This document shows, in pieces, positions 38,370-47,894 of a stretch of DNA of 64,000 bases. Every line of letters starts with the position of its first letter. Position 1 is the stretch's first letter. The DNA is from Pseudomonas fluorescens (GTDB lineage Bacteria > Pseudomonadota > Gammaproteobacteria > Pseudomonadales > Pseudomonadaceae). Position numbers and translations under genes: made by a program. The notes below the pieces were generated by a model. That model worked only from the letters and a program-made list of their open reading frames with translations. It did no database searches and was not told the origin of the DNA. Location: assembly GCF_902497895.1 (NCBI RefSeq), contig NZ_CABVHQ010000005.1, forward strand, positions 95,214-159,213. The letters are read 5' to 3'.

Positions 38370-40870
38370 GCATGACTCGCCGGGAGTTCGTCAAGGCTCA
38401 GGCCGCCGCTATCGCCGCCGCCGCGGCCGGTCTGCCGATTGTCACGTCCTCCAGCAACCTGATCACCGACGCCGAGATGGTCACCCTGGACTGGAACAAG
38501 GCGCCCTGTCGTTTTTGCGGTACCGGCTGCAGCGTCATGGTGGCCACCAAGAATAACCGCGTGGTTGCTACCCACGGCGACGTCAAGGCCGAGGTCAACC
38601 GCGGACTGAACTGCGTCAAGGGCTACTTCCTGTCAAAGATCATGTACGGCGTCGACCGCCTGACCCAACCGCTGCTGCGCATGAAGGACGGCCAGTACGA
38701 CAAGCAGGGCGAGTTCCAGCCGATTAGCTGGGATCAGGCCTTCGATATCATGGAGTTGAAATTCAAGGCGGCGCTAAAAGCCAAAGGCCCCGAATCCGTG
38801 GGCATGTTTGGCTCCGGGCAATGGACGGTGTGGGAAGGCTACGCCGCCAACAAACTGATGAAAGGCGGCTTGCGCAGCAACAATATCGACCCCAATGCGC
38901 GCCACTGCATGGCCTCGGCGGTGATGGGCTTTATGCGTACTTTCGGCATGGACGAACCGATGGGCTGCTACGACGACATCGAAGCGACCGATACCTTCGT
39001 GCTGTGGGGCTCGAACATGGCCGAGATGCACCCGGTGCTCTGGAGCCGGGTCACCGATCGCCGGCTGAGTCAGGCGCATGTCAAAGTGGTAGTACTGTCG
39101 ACCTTCGAACATCGCAGCTTCGAACTGGCCGATATTCCAATGGTGTTCAAGCCGCAGACCGACCTGCTGATCCTCAACTACATCGCCAACCACGTCATCG
39201 AAAGCGGCTCGGTGAACCAGAGTTTCGTCAGCAAGCACACCCGCTTCGCCAAGGGCACCGATGATATCGGCTACGGCCTGCGCCCGGACGATCCGCGAGA
39301 AATGCAGGCGAAAAATGCCGCCAAGGCCAACACCTGGACCGATATTTCCTTCGAACAGTTCGCCGACTTCGTCAAGCCTTACACCCTGGAACGCACAGCC
39401 AGGGAAACCGGGGTTTCCACCGAACGCCTCAAGGCCCTGGCAGAGCTGTATGCCGATCCCAAGCGCAAGGTCGTGTCATTCTGGACCATGGGTTTCAACC
39501 AGCACACCCGCGGGGTCTGGGCCAACAACCTTATCTACAATATCCACCTGCTCACGGGCAAGATCAGCGAGCCGGGCAACAGCCCCTTCTCACTGACCGG
39601 CCAGCCCTCGGCGTGCGGTACCGCCCGTGAGGTCGGGACTTTCTCCAACCGCCTGCCCGCCGATCTGGTGGTGACTAATCCCAAGCACCGCGCCACGGCG
39701 GAAAAAATCTGGAAGCTGCCGGCCGGGACCATCCAGGAGAAGGTGGGTTTTCACGCCGTGGAGCAGAGTCGCATGCTCAAGGATGGCGTGCTCAACGTCT
39801 ACTGGGCGATGTCCAGCAACAACATGCAGGCCGGGCCGAACATCATGCAGGAGGTCCTGCCGGGGTGGCGCAATCCGGAAAATTTCGTGATCGTCTCGGA
39901 CGTCTACCCCACCGTGTCCGCCCAGGCCGCGGACCTGATTCTGCCCAGCGCGATGTGGGTCGAAAAGGAAGGCGCCTTTGGCAATGCCGAACGGCGCACC
40001 CAGTTCTGGCACCAACTGGTCAGCGCGCCGGGCGACGCCAAATCCGATCTGTGGCAACTGCTGGAATTTTCCAAACGCTTCACCGCCGATGAAGTCTGGC
40101 CCGCCGACTTGCTCGCCAAGGCACCTGAATACAAGGGCAAGACCCTGTTCGAGGTGCTGTACAAGAACGGCCAGGTCGACCAGTTCCCGATCGAGCAACT
40201 GGAAGCCGGATACAAGAACGATGAAGCCAAGGTTTATGGTTTCTACCTGCAAAAAGGTCTGTTCGAGGAATACGCCCAGTTCGGCCGAGGACACGGCCAT
40301 GACCTTGCTGATTTTGACCGTTACCACAGCGAGCGCGGGTTGCGCTGGCCCGTGGTAGACGGCAAGGAAACCCGCTGGCGTTACCGCGAGGGTTATGACC
40401 CTTACGTGGAAAAAGGCAGCGAAGTGCAGTTCTACGGCTATCCGGACAAGAAGGCGATTATTTTCGCCCTGCCCTATGAGCCGCCAGCCGAGATGCCGGA
40501 TGACGATTATCCGTTCTGGCTGAGTACCGGTCGGGTGCTGGAGCATTGGCATACCGGGAGCATGACCCAGCGCGTCGAGGAACTGTACAGGGCGGTGCCG
40601 GACGCGCTGGTCTACATGCATCCGGAGGATGCCAAGGCCTTGAATGCGCGGCGTGGCAGTGAAGTAAAAGTGATCAGCCGACGCGGTGAAATGCGCGGTC
40701 GCATCGAAACCCGCGGGCGCAACAAGCCGCCGCGCGGCCTGGTGTTCGTGCCGTTCTTCGACGCCAACAAGCTGATCAACAAGGTCACGCTGGATGCCAC
40801 CGACCCGATCTCCAAGCAGACCGACTACAAGAAGTGTGCGGTGAGGATCGAGCTGATCAGCGCGGCCTGA
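38366..40870 (+). CDS. napA: Periplasmic nitrate reductase catalytic subunit
   Basis: Mo-bis-MGD enzyme reducing nitrate to nitrite in the periplasm. 834 aa. Twin-arginine signal [12 protein letters not shown] at residues 4-15. [4Fe-4S] cysteines Cys48, Cys51, Cys55 and Cys83 (CRFCGTGC and LNCVKG). The Mo-ligand cysteine is Cys181 in [11 protein letters not shown]. The C-terminal molybdopterin-binding domain starts around residue 710 ([17 protein letters not shown]). Start overlaps napD. Electrons come from NapB and NapC encoded next. Confidence 0.97.
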   Translation: MSMTRREFVKAQAAAIAAAAAGLPIVTSSSNLITDAEMVTLDWNKAPCRFCGTGCSVMVATKNNRVVATHGDVKAEVNRGLNCVKGYFLSKIMYGVDRLTQPLLRMKDGQYDKQGEFQPISWDQAFDIMELKFKAALKAKGPESVGMFGSGQWTVWEGYAANKLMKGGLRSNNIDPNARHCMASAVMGFMRTFGMDEPMGCYDDIEATDTFVLWGSNMAEMHPVLWSRVTDRRLSQAHVKVVVLSTFEHRSFELADIPMVFKPQTDLLILNYIANHVIESGSVNQSFVSKHTRFAKGTDDIGYGLRPDDPREMQAKNAAKANTWTDISFEQFADFVKPYTLERTARETGVSTERLKALAELYADPKRKVVSFWTMGFNQHTRGVWANNLIYNIHLLTGKISEPGNSPFSLTGQPSACGTAREVGTFSNRLPADLVVTNPKHRATAEKIWKLPAGTIQEKVGFHAVEQSRMLKDGVLNVYWAMSSNNMQAGPNIMQEVLPGWRNPENFVIVSDVYPTVSAQAADLILPSAMWVEKEGAFGNAERRTQFWHQLVSAPGDAKSDLWQLLEFSKRFTADEVWPADLLAKAPEYKGKTLFEVLYKNGQVDQFPIEQLEAGYKNDEAKVYGFYLQKGLFEEYAQFGRGHGHDLADFDRYHSERGLRWPVVDGKETRWRYREGYDPYVEKGSEVQFYGYPDKKAIIFALPYEPPAEMPDDDYPFWLSTGRVLEHWHTGSMTQRVEELYRAVPDALVYMHPEDAKALNARRGSEVKVISRRGEMRGRIETRGRNKPPRGLVFVPFFDANKLINKVTLDATDPISKQTDYKKCAVRIELISAA

Positions 40871-40881
40871 GGAGGACCTTC

Positions 40882-41367
40882 ATGAGTTACCGCTTGCTAC
40901 CCGTGCTGTTGCTCGCCACCTTCGGCCTGGCGGTCGCGGCCCAGTTCGACTACCCGCTGGACGCTCCCGGGCCGGACGGCCGTCGACCCGGCGGAATACT
41001 GACGCAAAACCAGCCAACGCCACCCATCGCGAACGACGAGAACAAGGACCTCAAACGCGAGCGCAATTACCCGGACCAGCCGCCGACCATTCCCCACACC
41101 ATCCGCGGTTATCATATCGACAAGAACAGCAACAAGTGCCTGTCCTGCCACAGCCGCGCCAACAGCGCGCGCAGCCAGGCACCCATGGTCAGCATCACCC
41201 ACTATATGGATCGCGACGGCCAGGCACTTGCCGCGGTCTCGCCGCGCCGCTACTTCTGCAATCAGTGCCATGTCCCGCAAAAAGAGGTCGCGCCCCTGGT
41301 GGGCAACAGTTTCGAGAACATCGACAAAGTATTGCAAGACGAAGCCAGTGCGCCAGCGAAACCCTGA
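40882..41367 (+). CDS. napB: Periplasmic nitrate reductase, dihaem cytochrome subunit
   Basis: 161-aa periplasmic dihaem cytochrome c that feeds NapA. The signal peptide MSYRLLPVLLLATFGLAVAA is followed by a mature domain with two haem sites, CLSCH (86-90) and CNQCH (126-130). The start at 40882 has a near-perfect GAGGAGG; the frame extends back into napA without support. Confidence 0.96.
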   Translation: MSYRLLPVLLLATFGLAVAAQFDYPLDAPGPDGRRPGGILTQNQPTPPIANDENKDLKRERNYPDQPPTIPHTIRGYHIDKNSNKCLSCHSRANSARSQAPMVSITHYMDRDGQALAAVSPRRYFCNQCHVPQKEVAPLVGNSFENIDKVLQDEASAPAKP

Positions 41368-41376
41368 GGAGAGGTC

Positions 41377-41973
41377 ATGAAATCATTGCTCGCCCTGCTC
41401 AAGGACTACTGGGGCGTCCTGCGTCGTCCCAGCGTCCATTACAGCCTGGGGTTCCTCACACTCGGCGGGTTTATCGCCGGGGTCATCTTCTGGGGTGGCT
41501 TCAACACCGCGCTCGAAGCGAGCAATACCGAGAAGTTCTGCACCTCCTGCCACGAAATGCGCGACAACGTATTTGTCGAACTGCAGGAGACCATTCACTA
41601 CAGCAACCGCTCCGGCGTACGCGCCACCTGCCCGGACTGCCACGTGCCCCACGAATGGACCCACAAGATCGCGCGCAAGATGCAGGCCTCCAAAGAGGTC
41701 TGGGGCAAGATTTTCGGCACCATCAGTACCCGCGACAAATTCCTCGGGATGCGCCGTGAACTGGCCGAGCACGAGTGGGCCAGGCTCAAGGCCAATGATT
41801 CGCTGGAGTGCCGCAACTGCCACAACTTCCAGTTCATGGACTTCACCCGCCAGAGCAAGCGCGCCGCGAACATGCATTCCACGTCCCTCGCCGCTGGCCA
41901 GGCGACCTGTATCGACTGCCACAAGGGCATCGCACACAAACTGCCGGATATGAGTGGGGTCAAGGGCTGGTAA
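41377..41973 (+). CDS. napC: Tetrahaem quinol dehydrogenase NapC
   Basis: 198-aa NapC/NirT-family cytochrome anchored by one N-terminal helix ([19 protein letters not shown], about 23-41). It oxidises membrane quinol and passes electrons to NapB. Four haem motifs are seen: CTSCH (55-59), CPDCH (85-89), CRNCH (145-149) and CIDCH (178-182). GAGGAGAGG lies upstream. It is the last nap gene; napF, napG and napH are absent. Confidence 0.96.
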   Translation: MKSLLALLKDYWGVLRRPSVHYSLGFLTLGGFIAGVIFWGGFNTALEASNTEKFCTSCHEMRDNVFVELQETIHYSNRSGVRATCPDCHVPHEWTHKIARKMQASKEVWGKIFGTISTRDKFLGMRRELAEHEWARLKANDSLECRNCHNFQFMDFTRQSKRAANMHSTSLAAGQATCIDCHKGIAHKLPDMSGVKGW

Positions 41974-42058
41974 ACAGCTGCCGGTCACCCGATATGGCCA
42001 GGGTCTACAGGCTCATCGCTGGTTTTCCCGGGAACCCGGCCGTCGAGGCGCAACACTC

Positions 42059-42598
42059 ATGAATCAGCGTTACACGGCCACCGCGATTGCTTTCCACTGG
42101 CTGATGGCTCTGGGGCTGATCGGCGCCTTCGCGATTGGCTTCTATATGCCCGATCTTGCGCTGTCGCCGACCAAGCTGAAGCTCTACTCATGGCACAAGT
42201 GGGCCGGCGTGACCCTGTTTCTGCTGGTGCTGCTGCGTCTCGCCTGGCGCTTGCTGTATCCCCCTCCACCGTTGCCGACGAGCATACCCGCGGTATTACG
42301 CTTCACCTCCGTGGTCATGCACTGGCTGCTGTATGCACTGATGATCGCGATTCCCCTCAGCGGCTGGCTGATGAGTTCGGCACAAGGTTTCCAGACTGCC
42401 TGGTTCGGGGTACTGCCGCTGCCGGACGTGCTGGACAAAGACGCCGCACTGGGTGAACGTCTGCAGGAGCTGCATGAGGTGCTTAACTACCTCTTGGTGG
42501 GCTTGGTGATCGTCCATACGAGCGCTGCGCTCAAGCATCACTTCATCGATCGCAACGACGTGCTCACGCGCATGCTGCCGCTCAGGAACAAGGGCTGA
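42059..42598 (+). CDS. Cytochrome b561
   Basis: 179-aa inner-membrane dihaem cytochrome b of the bacterial CybB type, four helices. Likely haem His residues lie in IAFHWLM, YSWHKWAG, VVMHWLLY and IVHTSAALKHHF. The ATG at 42059 sits 85 bases after napC; the frame extends upstream with no start signal. It may oxidise quinol or superoxide; family members are common next to YceI proteins, as here. Whether it serves the Nap system is inference from position. Confidence 0.9.
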   Translation: MNQRYTATAIAFHWLMALGLIGAFAIGFYMPDLALSPTKLKLYSWHKWAGVTLFLLVLLRLAWRLLYPPPPLPTSIPAVLRFTSVVMHWLLYALMIAIPLSGWLMSSAQGFQTAWFGVLPLPDVLDKDAALGERLQELHEVLNYLLVGLVIVHTSAALKHHFIDRNDVLTRMLPLRNKG

Positions 42599-42646
42599 CC
42601 CAGGGTATTTCAGTTAATGAAGCTCGTGCTCCGACCGGAGAGTTCT

Positions 42647-43219
42647 ATGAATGATCGGTTCCTGCGTTCTGCCGCCCTGGTCGCCGCGCTCATGCTCGGG
42701 CCCCAGACCGGTGCCCAGGCGGTCCACTACAAGCAAGTGAATCCCGTTGCCAGCCAGATTTCCTTCACCTATACCCAAATGGGTGCGCGGGTGTATGGCA
42801 CGTTCGGCAAGTTCGACGCCACACTCGACTTCGACTCGGCCAACCCCACGGCGGCCCACGCCGAGCTGACCATCCAGCTCGACAGCATCGACGCCGGCAC
42901 CAGCGACGCCAACAGCGAGCTGCAGAAACCCGCCTGGTTCAACACGGCGGTGTATCCGCTGGCGAAGTTCGAATCGAGCAGCGTCAAGGTACTCGACAAC
43001 AACCGCTATCAGATTAGCGGCAAACTCGCCCTCAAGGGCCGCACCCGCGACGTCAAGGCGCTGGTGGTTTTGAAACCGCAGCACTCCATCGGCGTATTCA
43101 GTGGCGAGTTCATCCTCAACCGCGCCGATTTCAGCATTGGTGAAGGCGAATGGGCGGATATCGGGATCATATCCAATGAAATCCTGATCAAATTCCGCGT
43201 CGTCGCCCCGGAGCAATGA
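42647..43219 (+). CDS. YceI-family periplasmic lipid-binding protein
   Basis: 190-aa precursor with signal peptide (MNDRFLRSAALVAALMLGPQ, cleaved near AQA). The lipocalin-like YceI domain follows: ISFTYTQMGARVYGTFGKF, AELTIQLDSIDAGT, and RADFSIGEGEWADIGI. Such proteins bind polyisoprenoids, possibly quinones. CGGAGAG precedes the ATG at 42647. It follows the cytochrome b561 gene by 48 bases and probably shares its transcript; the pair may handle isoprenoid quinone (inference). Confidence 0.92.
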   Translation: MNDRFLRSAALVAALMLGPQTGAQAVHYKQVNPVASQISFTYTQMGARVYGTFGKFDATLDFDSANPTAAHAELTIQLDSIDAGTSDANSELQKPAWFNTAVYPLAKFESSSVKVLDNNRYQISGKLALKGRTRDVKALVVLKPQHSIGVFSGEFILNRADFSIGEGEWADIGIISNEILIKFRVVAPEQ

Positions 43220-43274
43220 GCTCTTTTCCATCTCCTCGATGGGTATAGGTATCTACACAACATTGGCTGAGTTC

Positions 43275-43538
43275 GTAGCAGCTGCCGAGCCTGCGAGGCT
43301 GCGTTCGAGCCGGGGTCGCGCTCGACCGAAGTCCTCGCAAAGCCTGCGTACGCGGCTTGCTCGAAAGAACCCGTTGCCTGATTTAACGACCCGTAGCAGC
43401 TGCCGAGCCTGCGAGGCTGCGTTCGAGGACGAAGTCCTCGCAAATCTTGCGTACGCGGTTTGCCTGAAAGAACGCGCTGCCTGGTTTAACGACCGCTTCG
43501 CGGCCGAACGCAGCCTCGCAAGGCTCGGCAGCTGCTAC
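43275..43538. repeat. 146-bp inverted-end element, third copy, preceded by a partial copy
   Basis: The full element is 43393-43538 (GTAGCAGCTGCCGAG to CTCGGCAGCTGCTAC). Directly before it, 43275-43392 repeats the left 118 bp in the same direction, including AGGCTGCGTTCGAG and the sequence TTTAACGAC. The tandem half copy suggests unequal recombination or slippage. Nothing else lies in the gap between the YceI and FKBP genes. Confidence 0.82.
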
Positions 43539-43555
43539 GAACGTGTAGATACCGA

Positions 43556-43894
43556 TCAATCGTCCCGGGTCAGCACTTCCAGCAACTCGATTTCGAAGGT
43601 CAGGTCCGAATTGGGCGTGATCGCGCCCATCGAGCGTACGCCGTAGGCCAGATGCGCCGGCACCCAGAGTTTGCGCTTGCCGCCGACTCGCATGCCCATC
43701 AGTCCGAGGTCCCAGCCCTTGATCACCCGACCGGTGCCAATCACGCACTGGAACGGCTTGCCGCGCTCATAGGAGGAGTCGAACGGGGTGCCATCCTCGA
43801 GAAAACCGCGGTATTGGGTGGTAATCAAGGCGCCTTTGACCACTTCTTTACCGTCGCCCAGTTGAATGTCTGTCACCTGCAATTCGCTGCTCAT
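43556..43894 (-). CDS. FKBP-type peptidyl-prolyl cis-trans isomerase
   Basis: 112-aa single-domain FKBP that speeds proline isomerisation. Seen are GALITTQYRGFLEDGTPFDSS, the FKBP motif VIKGWDLGLMGMRVGGKRKL, and LAYGVRSMGAITPNSDLTFEI. No signal peptide, so cytoplasmic. Its ATG overlaps the stop of the small upstream gene (ATGA). Confidence 0.94.
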   Translation of the reverse strand: MSSELQVTDIQLGDGKEVVKGALITTQYRGFLEDGTPFDSSYERGKPFQCVIGTGRVIKGWDLGLMGMRVGGKRKLWVPAHLAYGVRSMGAITPNSDLTFEIELLEVLTRDD

Positions 43895-44055
43895 TGCTCA
43901 CTCTCGTTGATTCGGTAGCCCTGGATGGCTCCAGATGCAGGGTTTTCCCAGAATTTTCGCGGGTTGGCAACCTTCATGAGCGCCACAACTGTTTCGCGGC
44001 TTTCGGGAAAAACCTGTTGTACTCCAGGGTGTGGATTAAGATAGCCGACAGCCAT
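43891..44055 (-). CDS. Small hypothetical protein coupled to the FKBP gene
   Basis: 54-aa frame beginning MAVGYLNPHPGVQQV and ending GAIQGYRINESEQ, whose TGA overlaps the FKBP start. I do not recognise the family. It is rich in Asn, Pro and Val and has no membrane segment. GGGAG sits only 2 bases before the ATG; a GTG at 44091 would add 12 residues. The 4-base overlap and GC-rich third positions support coding, but it is short, and the evidence is moderate. Confidence 0.45.
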   Translation of the reverse strand: MAVGYLNPHPGVQQVFPESRETVVALMKVANPRKFWENPASGAIQGYRINESEQ

Positions 44056-44095
44056 TACTCCCAGAGTTTCAATACACCATGTCGTTTTCACTCAC

Positions 44096-45439
44096 ATGAC
44101 CTATGCCTGGCTCAGCCTTTGCGCGGTTCTCCTGATACTGGCGGCAGTTGCCGTATGGGTTCGTCACGAGCGCAGCCTGCAACATCGTCTGGCCCAGTAT
44201 CGGGAACTGCTCGAAAGCCTGCCGGACGGGGTGATCCTGGTCAATGCCGATGGCCTTATCCAGCAGCAGAACAGCGCGGCAGCACGACTGCTGGATAGCG
44301 ACGACGCTCTCCTGGTCGGCTCGCCTCTGTCCAGTTGGTTGCCGCACTTGAATGAAACCCTGGAGCAACGTCAACGCACCCTCGCCACCCGCGCCAATGG
44401 CCAACAGCGGGCGATCGAGGTCACTCGCTTGCCCGCGACCGACAGCGCCAATTCCATCGTGCTGGTTCATCGCAGCAAGCAGTACGGTCACTCGCCAGAG
44501 GATGCCGAGCGCTATAAACGCAGCCAGTATTTCGCCCGCATCGGCACTTGGGACTGGGATGTCGATACCGAGCAGCTGTATTGGTCAGAGGCGATCTACG
44601 GCATGTTCGGCTACAAGGTTGGCGAAGTGACGCCCTCCTATGAACTGTTCTGCAGCTGCGTGCACCCGGAGGACCGGGCTCAGGTGCGGGCCGGTGAGTT
44701 GCGCTGCCTTGAAACTGGCGATAACCACGACGAGGAATACCGGGTCATCTGGCCGGACGGCAGCATTCATTGGCTGCGGGAAACCGGCAACGTGGTGAAA
44801 AACACCGACGATTCGACGGTAAAAATGATGGGCGTGGTCCGCGACATTACCGAGGAAAGGGCCTCGGCCAGCCAACTCCAGCACTTGGCACACTTCGATC
44901 TGCTGACCGGACTGCCCAACCGCCTGGCCCTCGAGGCCCGCTTGTCCAAGGCCCTGGAACAGGCACGGCTGAACGATACACGGGTGATACTGGTGTTTGT
45001 CGACCTCAACAGTTTCAAAGAAATCAATGACCATTTCGGCCACGCCGCCGGAGACCGGGTGCTGGTTACCACCGCTACCCGCCTGAAGAAAATCCTCCGT
45101 TCAACCGACACCGTCGCCCGCATCGGCGGCGACGAGTTCGTGGTCATTCTCGAAGGCCTGCCCCAGGGCAAGAGCCTGCAAGACGAGGCCCACAGCATTT
45201 GCGAGAAAATCTTCATCGAACTATCGCCCCCCGTCACCATTGGCAATGACCAGCGGCACATCGGCACCAGCCTCGGTGTCGCGGTGTTCCCCGACCATGC
45301 CCCGAGCATGGACAAACTCATCCACATCGCCGACTTGGCGATGTACGAGGCCAAGCGCAGCGGGAACAACCAGTATCGGTTGGGTTGTAGGAGCGAGCTT
45401 GCTCGCGATGGACTCAAGGGCAGCGCGTTTATTCAATAG
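44096..45439 (+). CDS. Diguanylate cyclase with PAS domains, C-terminus in a REP sequence
   Basis: 447-aa membrane protein making cyclic di-GMP. One N-terminal helix (LSLCAVLLILAAVAVWV), a PAS domain (about 32-130; LESLPDGVILVNADGLI), a second PAS_3-type domain with PAC (about 150-258; IGTWDWDVDTEQLYWSEAI) and a GGDEF domain (about 270-425). The active-site loop reads ARIGGDEFVVI, so it should be active. No EAL domain follows. The last ~18 residues (GCRSELARDGLKGSAFIQ) are read from a REP copy, so the original stop was lost or moved. The REP hairpin may also end transcription. Confidence 0.92.
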   Translation: MTYAWLSLCAVLLILAAVAVWVRHERSLQHRLAQYRELLESLPDGVILVNADGLIQQQNSAAARLLDSDDALLVGSPLSSWLPHLNETLEQRQRTLATRANGQQRAIEVTRLPATDSANSIVLVHRSKQYGHSPEDAERYKRSQYFARIGTWDWDVDTEQLYWSEAIYGMFGYKVGEVTPSYELFCSCVHPEDRAQVRAGELRCLETGDNHDEEYRVIWPDGSIHWLRETGNVVKNTDDSTVKMMGVVRDITEERASASQLQHLAHFDLLTGLPNRLALEARLSKALEQARLNDTRVILVFVDLNSFKEINDHFGHAAGDRVLVTTATRLKKILRSTDTVARIGGDEFVVILEGLPQGKSLQDEAHSICEKIFIELSPPVTIGNDQRHIGTSLGVAVFPDHAPSMDKLIHIADLAMYEAKRSGNNQYRLGCRSELARDGLKGSAFIQ

Positions 45440-45486
45440 ATACGCGTTATCGTTAACGTCCATCGCGAGCAAGCTCGCTCCTACAA
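45386..45486. repeat. Inverted pair of the second REP family, overlapping a gene end
   Basis: GTAGGAGCGAGCTTGCTCGCGATGG at 45387-45411 is mirrored at 45462-45486. The left copy is translated as the end of the diguanylate cyclase. This family differs from the GTAGGAGCTGCCGCAGG one used elsewhere. Confidence 0.9.
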
Positions 45487-45584
45487 CCCGCTGCACTATC
45501 CCCCCTACCCCGGTAGAATCCGCACTCAACCAGGACTGGCCGCGCCAGTCTGCATCAATTGTGCGAAACACCCAGGAGTCAGTC

Positions 45585-47390
45585 ATGCCCCATGAAGGCA
45601 ACCTATTGCAAGCCGCCGTGGTTTTTCTGTTTGCGGCGGTGCTGGCCGTTCCCTTGGCCAAGCGCCTGCAATTGGGGGCGGTGCTGGGCTATCTGTTCGC
45701 CGGGGTGATCATCGGCCCGTCGGTGCTGGGGCTGATCGGCAACCCACAAAGCGTCAGCCATATCTCCGAACTGGGGGTGGTGCTGCTGCTGTTCATCATC
45801 GGCCTGGAGCTCTCGCCACGACGGCTGTGGGTGATGCGCAAATCGGTGTTCGGCGTGGGCCTGGCGCAGGTGTTGCTGACCGGGTCGGTGATCGGCGTCC
45901 TGGCTTTGTTCGTCTTCGGCCAGCCACTCAACAGCGCCATCGTGCTGGGCCTGGGCCTGGCATTGTCGTCCACCGCGTTTGGCCTGCAGAGCCTGGCCGA
46001 GCGCAAGGAGCTGACCAGCCCTCACGGGCGACTGGCGTTCGCCATTCTGCTGTTCCAGGACATCGCCGCGATTCCCTTGATCGCCATGGTGCCGCTGCTG
46101 GCCGGCGGTGATCACAGCACCACCGCCGCCCAGGACTTGAATCACGGCCTGCAGGTGCTCGGCAGCATCGCCGTGGTGGTGATCGGCGGGCGTTATCTGC
46201 TGCGCCCGGTGTTTCGCGTGGTGGCCAAGACCGGTCTGCCGGAAGTCTCCACCGCCACCGCGCTGCTGGTGGTGATCGGCACGGCGTGGCTGATGGACCT
46301 GGTGGGTGTCTCCATGGCACTGGGCGCGTTCCTCGCCGGTTTGCTGCTGGCCGACTCGGAATACCGACACGAACTGGAAGCGCAGATCGAACCCTTCAAG
46401 GGATTGCTGCTGGGGCTGTTTTTTATCAGCGTCGGCATGGGCGCCAACATCAGCCTGTTGTTCAGCGCACCGGCCGCGGTATTGGGGCTGACTGTGTTGC
46501 TGATCCTGATCAAATTGCCGTTGCTGTTCGTTGTCGGACGGCTGGCCGGCGGACTGGGTCGAGTCAATGCCATACGCCTGGGCATCGTGCTGGCGGCCGG
46601 TGGTGAATTCGCCTTCGTGGTGTTCAAGATCGGCCGCGATCAGGGCCTGTTCGAGCCCCATCTGTACGACCTGCTGGTGCTGACCATTACCCTGTCCATG
46701 GCCCTGACGCCACTCTTGCTGCTGTTGTGTGCGCGGCTGGTCAAGCCGGCAGTCAAACCGCTGAGCATGCCGCCGGAATTCCGCGAAATCGAGACGGATG
46801 CGCCGCGGGTGGTGATCGCCGGCATGGGCCGCATGGGGCAGATCGTCGCGCGGATCCTGCGGGCGCAGAACATCAAGTTCGTGGCCCTCGACACTTCGGT
46901 GGAGACCATTGAACTGTCCCGCAGTTTTGGCGGGGTGCCGGTGTTCTACGGCGACCCGATGCGCCCGGAGATTCTCAAGGCCGCCAAGGTCGAGCAGGCG
47001 GAATTTTTCGTGATCGCCACCGACGACCCGGACACCAATATCAAGACCGCCGAACTGGTGCGCAAACTCTACCCGCACATGAAAATCATCGCCCGCGCGC
47101 GCAACCGTCAGCACGTTCATCGGCTGGTGGATGTCGGCGCGCAAGCGGTGCGGGAAACCTACTATTCGAGCCTGGAAATGAGTCGGCGCACCCTGGTCGG
47201 GCTCGGCCTGAGCCAGACCCAGGCCGATGCCCGCATCAAGCGCTTCACCCACCACGACGAACAGGTGCTGGAGGCCCAGCATGCAGTCTATGACGATGCC
47301 GCCAAGGTCCAGCAAACCGCCCAGGAAGCCAGGGGCGAACTGGCGCGGTTGTTCGAAGCGGATCAGCTGGAGGAACAGTCCAAGGGGTGA
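45585..47390 (+). CDS. Kef-type monovalent cation:proton antiporter
   Basis: 601-aa CPA2 transporter. The membrane domain (about 1-385) has 12-13 helices with LGYLFAGVIIGPSVLGLIG and LLLFIIGLELSP. A cytosolic RCK/TrkA-N domain (about 405-540) follows, with the nucleotide motif VVIAGMGRMGQIVARIL and a VFYGDPMRPEIL segment. It exchanges K+ (or Na+) for H+, probably under nucleotide or glutathione control as in KefB/KefC. The start at 45585 follows CAGGAG; the frame runs further back over the REP region. Confidence 0.93.
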   Translation: MPHEGNLLQAAVVFLFAAVLAVPLAKRLQLGAVLGYLFAGVIIGPSVLGLIGNPQSVSHISELGVVLLLFIIGLELSPRRLWVMRKSVFGVGLAQVLLTGSVIGVLALFVFGQPLNSAIVLGLGLALSSTAFGLQSLAERKELTSPHGRLAFAILLFQDIAAIPLIAMVPLLAGGDHSTTAAQDLNHGLQVLGSIAVVVIGGRYLLRPVFRVVAKTGLPEVSTATALLVVIGTAWLMDLVGVSMALGAFLAGLLLADSEYRHELEAQIEPFKGLLLGLFFISVGMGANISLLFSAPAAVLGLTVLLILIKLPLLFVVGRLAGGLGRVNAIRLGIVLAAGGEFAFVVFKIGRDQGLFEPHLYDLLVLTITLSMALTPLLLLLCARLVKPAVKPLSMPPEFREIETDAPRVVIAGMGRMGQIVARILRAQNIKFVALDTSVETIELSRSFGGVPVFYGDPMRPEILKAAKVEQAEFFVIATDDPDTNIKTAELVRKLYPHMKIIARARNRQHVHRLVDVGAQAVRETYYSSLEMSRRTLVGLGLSQTQADARIKRFTHHDEQVLEAQHAVYDDAAKVQQTAQEARGELARLFEADQLEEQSKG

Positions 47391-47420
47391 GCAAGGGTTT
47401 GATGGTGGATATGAGGGCCT

Positions 47421-47512
47421 CATCGCGAGCAAGCCCGCTCCCACATTCTGTGCAGGATGCAGAATGGGTGACAAATAGAGATCCAGTGTGGGAGCGAGCT
47501 TGCTCGTGATGG
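47421..47512. repeat. Inverted pair of the second REP family
   Basis: CATCGCGAGCAAGCCCGCTCCCAC at 47421-47444 and GTGGGAGCGAGCTTGCTCGTGATGG at 47488-47512 face each other. The right copy ends about 45 bases before the recognisable start of the DNA-alkylation-repair fossil. Confidence 0.88.
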
Positions 47513-47559
47513 ACGATGACGCGGTCTATCAGGTAACAAACAACCAAGGACTCCACCGG

Positions 47560-47863
47560 CATTTACTGCAAAGCGACTTTGAGCGCGCCCTGGCGCTGAT
47601 GAACCAGTGGTCGCTGGACGACAACGAGCATGTCCGGCGCCTGGCCAGCGAAGGCTCGATTACGTCAAAGCCTCAGGCAGCACCTCGGCGAAAGTCTTCA
47701 AACTCAAGGGCCTGACCCTGGCTGCCAATGCCAGGGAAAACATCAGCCGGGCCCAGCACATTCGCCAGCTGACCACCCGCAAGCACTATGCCGGCAAGCA
47801 CGCCGTGCACATCCTGGTGAACGGCGAACGCTTGCCAGCAGCGCGTTCGAGATTCTCGACTGA
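47560..47863 (+). pseudogene. Remnant of a DNA alkylation repair (AlkD-like HEAT) gene
   Basis: The first part reads HLLQSDFERALALMNQWSLD and then DNEHVRRLASEGS, the HEAT-repeat region of Pseudomonas AlkD-like proteins. At about 47660 it jumps without warning to DYVKASGSTSAKVFKLKG and RKHYAGKHAVHILVNGERL, the family's C-terminal beta domain, in another frame. A further shift near 47840 leads to LASSAFEILD and a stop. The start and the ~200 residues between the two parts are gone. This is a decayed, non-functional gene. Confidence 0.8.
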
Positions 47864-47894
47864 GGCCCTCGACGGCTGAAACGCAGCGGTGTTT

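Noticed and set aside
45603..47474. 623-codon minus-strand open frame
   Set aside because: It is antisense to the Kef-type antiporter, with long runs of Gln, His and Asp typical of the complement of hydrophobic codons.
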